This document shows, in pieces, positions 63,246-64,000 of a stretch of 64,000 nt of DNA. A model generated the notes under the pieces. That model was given only the letters and a program-made list of their open reading frames with translations, had not been told where the DNA came from and searched no databases. The stretch is from Dillenia suffruticosa. Taxonomy: Eukaryota > Streptophyta > Magnoliopsida > Dilleniales > Dilleniaceae. Within the stretch, counting starts at the first letter, position 1; every line of letters begins with the position of its first letter. The position numbers and the translations under genes are program-made. The stretch covers positions 15,146,608 to 15,210,607 of the forward strand of contig JAVTVX010000001.1 in assembly GCA_033439265.1 (NCBI GenBank), written 5' to 3'.

Positions 63246-64000
63246 ACCCATGACAGCTCCCATTACATGACGACAGAATTTAATTTATAATACCATGATA
63301 CCATTTCAAGAATTTTAGTGATTGAATAAATAAATATTGATTCATGTCTAAAAAATTATATTTTAAATTTGAATCCAATCACGCACATAAGAAAAGTATT
63401 CAATATGGTAGGGAGGGAATTCTAGTACAAACTAAAAGCTTTTGGTCATGATCATAACCAGAGGAACAATTACCCTTTTTCTTGCAAAAATATATTTCTT
63501 CTTACTCATCCTATCAATCCCTTTTCATGGAAGGACTGAAAATTTTGAATACCTTAGTCAATTGGTCTCCCATCCATAGAGAATAATAATAATCATTCAC
63601 TAGGAAAGTAATTCCTCCATAGGAGGCAAGGACATAGTTGTAGGGTGTATCACTTGGCTGGTGCAAAAGCTGAATCTAATGTGACCAAATAATAAGCCTT
63701 TTTTGGCCCACAAAGAAACGTCTCTAGTGACCAGGTTTTCCTTTTTTTTTTTTAATCTTCGATATCCAAAATTATAGTTTGATTAATTTGGTTCAAACGA
63801 TTACGGAATCTTATTTAGAGAATATCTCTCTCAATATAGTTTTTTTCATTTCTAAGTTTTCATATACGACGCCTTATTTAGAGACATTTCTCCAACGTAA
63901 TTTTTTTTTTCAAATTTTAAACCCGATACTATATTATATTAAGGAGCTAACACTTTATTTCACTGGACCGAGTATCCATCAGCAAGTGATGATGTTTTTC
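63246..64000. other. AT-rich intergenic end of window
   Basis: No gene seen. From 63740 a T tract is followed by TTCGATATCCAAAATTATAG, TTGATTAATTTGGTTCAAA and TTATTTAGAGAATATCTC, a copy of the dispersed CGATATC repeat family. A second T tract and a partial echo (TTATTTAGAGACATTTCTCC) come at 63870-63895. Confidence 0.6.

Noticed and set aside
1-64000. tRNA and rRNA genes
   Set aside because: No intact tRNA cloverleaf or rRNA segment was recognised; the tRNA-like boxes seen belong to SINE-type fragments.

Overview
This window is nuclear DNA from a flowering plant, probably a woody eudicot. Evidence: AT-rich intergenic DNA full of A/T tracts and GA/TA microsatellites, GT-AG introns, plant-specific genes (chlorophyll-cycle reductase, YUCCA auxin synthase, class XI myosin), and plant-type transposons (Ty1/copia, CACTA, RTE-type LINE, tRNA-derived SINEs). 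The species cannot be named from the sequence.

Layout. (1) 1-883: the 3' end of a 7-hydroxymethyl chlorophyll a reductase (HCAR) gene on +, last three exons. (2) 4111-5972: a complete three-exon YUCCA flavin monooxygenase gene on -, tail-to-tail with HCAR, with a TATA box near 6075. (3) 6105-14727: about 8.6 kb of gene-free, AT-rich DNA with microsatellites and scattered copies of an A/T-rich repeat. (4) 14728-35892: one intact 39-exon class XI myosin gene on - (MYA2/XI-2 clade). I reassembled it exon by exon into an uninterrupted reading frame of about 1,494 residues. Its introns carry two 5'-truncated RTE LINE copies and two SINE-like inserts. (5) 35893-38935: intergenic. (6) 38936-45099: a Ty1/copia retrotransposon on + with both LTRs, a GC-rich leader, a candidate gag/pol intron and a deleted reverse transcriptase core. 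(7) 45105-48093: intergenic. (8) about 48094-63245: a nest. An older copia element on - (pol 48695-51268, gag zinc knuckles 61820-62146, LTR pieces at both outer edges) is split by a 10,042-bp CACTA transposon (51461-61502). The CACTA has a 3-bp ATA target duplication, subterminal repeats, a decayed TNP2-type transposase and a TNPA-like second gene. (9) 63246-64000: AT-rich intergenic DNA.

The three host genes have no evident joint pathway: HCAR acts in chlorophyll turnover in plastids, YUCCA in auxin synthesis, and myosin XI in actin-based organelle transport. The transposons dominate the right 25 kb and all look immobile by coding capacity. I found no clearly new biological system. The most interesting structures are the copia gag/pol junction, where a 75-nt candidate intron ends in the gag stop codon, the GC-rich copia leader, and the CACTA-in-copia nest.
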